21,328 nucleotides of DNA from a virus. A program made the translations under genes and the position numbers. The notes beneath the pieces are model-generated. The model did no database searches. It was not told the DNA's origin and worked only from the letters and a program-made list of their open reading frames with translations. Positions 20,741 to 21,328 of this stretch are shown here, in pieces (the stretch's first letter is position 1; the number at the start of each line of letters is the position of its first letter). The DNA lies in IMG/VR virus record IMGVR_UViG_3300017749_000166, positions 1 through 21,328 of that record; one strand, 5' to 3'.

Positions 20741-21328
20741 TTAAAGTTATTAATATTGGTTCAAGTGCAAACAAAGGTGATGGTGATCCTTTAAGAACAG
20801 CCTTTACAAAAATTAACGAAAACTTTGCCGCACTTGATCCTACAGGCACAAACACAATTACAGATATAACAGGATCTGTATTTGCAGACGACAGTGCGTT
20901 AATGGTAGATGGTGTCAATGGCAAGATTGTTGGACCTATTGAATCAACATCAATACTTCCAGGTAATGGATTAACTGACATAGGCTCTACTGGAAATAGA
21001 TTTTACAATGCTTGGTTTACTGGACAAGTTGAAACAGACTCAGTGTTGGCTAATATTTTTTACGGACCTTTAACAGGAAACGTAACAGGTGATGTAAGTG
21101 GTACGGCAGGTGCAGTTGCTTTCAGTGGCATAACAGGCAAACCAACAACAGTGGCAGGTTACGGAATTACTGATGCGTTGTCTGGTGCTGTAACAGGTTC
21201 TAACACAGGAACAGTTAACTTCACCGGTGCTACATTAAATTTTGTAAGCACTACATTTAACGGCTTAAACTTTGATGACTTAGGAACGACACCAACCACA
21301 ATAGCAGGATATGGAATTACAGATGCAA
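20734..21328 (+). CDS. second tail-fibre protein, N-terminal part (runs off the window)
   Basis: At least 198 codons without a stop, starting at the ATG that shares one base with the giant fibre's stop. The N-terminus (MAIKVINIGSSANKGDGDPLRTAF, then TKINENFAALD) parallels that of the giant fibre: same VGI/NIG strand, N-x-G-x-GD, R-x-AF and NENF elements, so both probably dock on the same baseplate or fibre-hub partner. The shaft then shows repeats: GKPTTVAGYGITDA and TTPTTIAGYGITDA, a motif widespread in phage fibres, and GPLTGNVTGDVSGTAG. The C-terminus is outside the window. The host-binding part cannot be judged. Confidence 0.85.
   Translation, partial: MAIKVINIGSSANKGDGDPLRTAFTKINENFAALDPTGTNTITDITGSVFADDSALMVDGVNGKIVGPIESTSILPGNGLTDIGSTGNRFYNAWFTGQVETDSVLANIFYGPLTGNVTGDVSGTAGAVAFSGITGKPTTVAGYGITDALSGAVTGSNTGTVNFTGATLNFVSTTFNGLNFDDLGTTPTTIAGYGITDA

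Noticed and set aside
20389-20981. Minus-strand frames opposite the ends of the fibre genes
   Set aside because: They are antisense to well-supported fibre sequence, without ribosome-binding sites or recognisable domains.

Overview
The window looks like a segment of an AT-rich, lytic, T4-like (myovirus) phage of an aquatic, probably marine, bacterium. The evidence is a T4 gp30-type ATP-dependent DNA ligase, tail-fibre proteins of the style found in cyanophages and pelagiphages, NATAAATA motifs resembling T4 late promoters, almost gapless packing with 1-8 nt gene overlaps, and host-derived metabolic genes. The host cannot be named from this sequence. Thirty-one of the 32 protein genes called are on the + strand. 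I found no tRNA, rRNA, CRISPR array, integrase or insertion sequence.

Region 1 (1-3476) holds replication/early functions behind consensus sigma70 promoters: two conserved-type unknowns, an AAA ATPase, a 43-aa membrane peptide and DNA ligase. Region 2 (3476-7718) is a tightly overlapping string of mostly small proteins. It contains a NifU C-terminal (Nfu-type) Fe-S protein, a 52-aa protein with a CDGSH-like Cys/His pattern, several small membrane proteins and a flavodoxin-fold NAD(P)H oxidoreductase. Region 3 (7756-9784) starts the structural part: a protein resembling one conserved in T4-like cyanophages, a fibre-like protein and a two-helix membrane protein. Region 4 (9791-13400) is an accessory block: a GNGESR-motif protein, a divergent QueD (6-pyruvoyl-tetrahydropterin synthase family), a DxD glycosyltransferase, UV-damage endonuclease, an Fe/Mn superoxide dismutase and a 57-aa membrane protein. 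Region 5 (13402-21328) has one minus-strand zinc-ribbon-like gene, an IscA/ErpA-type A-type Fe-S carrier, a 2,216-aa fibre and the start of a second fibre.

Two themes stand out. First, the window encodes a redox/iron-sulfur set: Nfu-type carrier, CDGSH-like mini-protein, flavodoxin-like oxidoreductase, superoxide dismutase and A-type carrier. Part lies in the short-gene block and part behind late-type promoter motifs. Second, most genes that lack a Shine-Dalgarno sequence have a sigma70 -10 box or a NATAAATA late motif placed so that the predicted +1 falls on or next to the A of the ATG. This suggests leaderless transcripts, while the genes inside overlapping strings mostly use normal Shine-Dalgarno sites. 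Both themes come from reading the sequence and need experimental or database confirmation.
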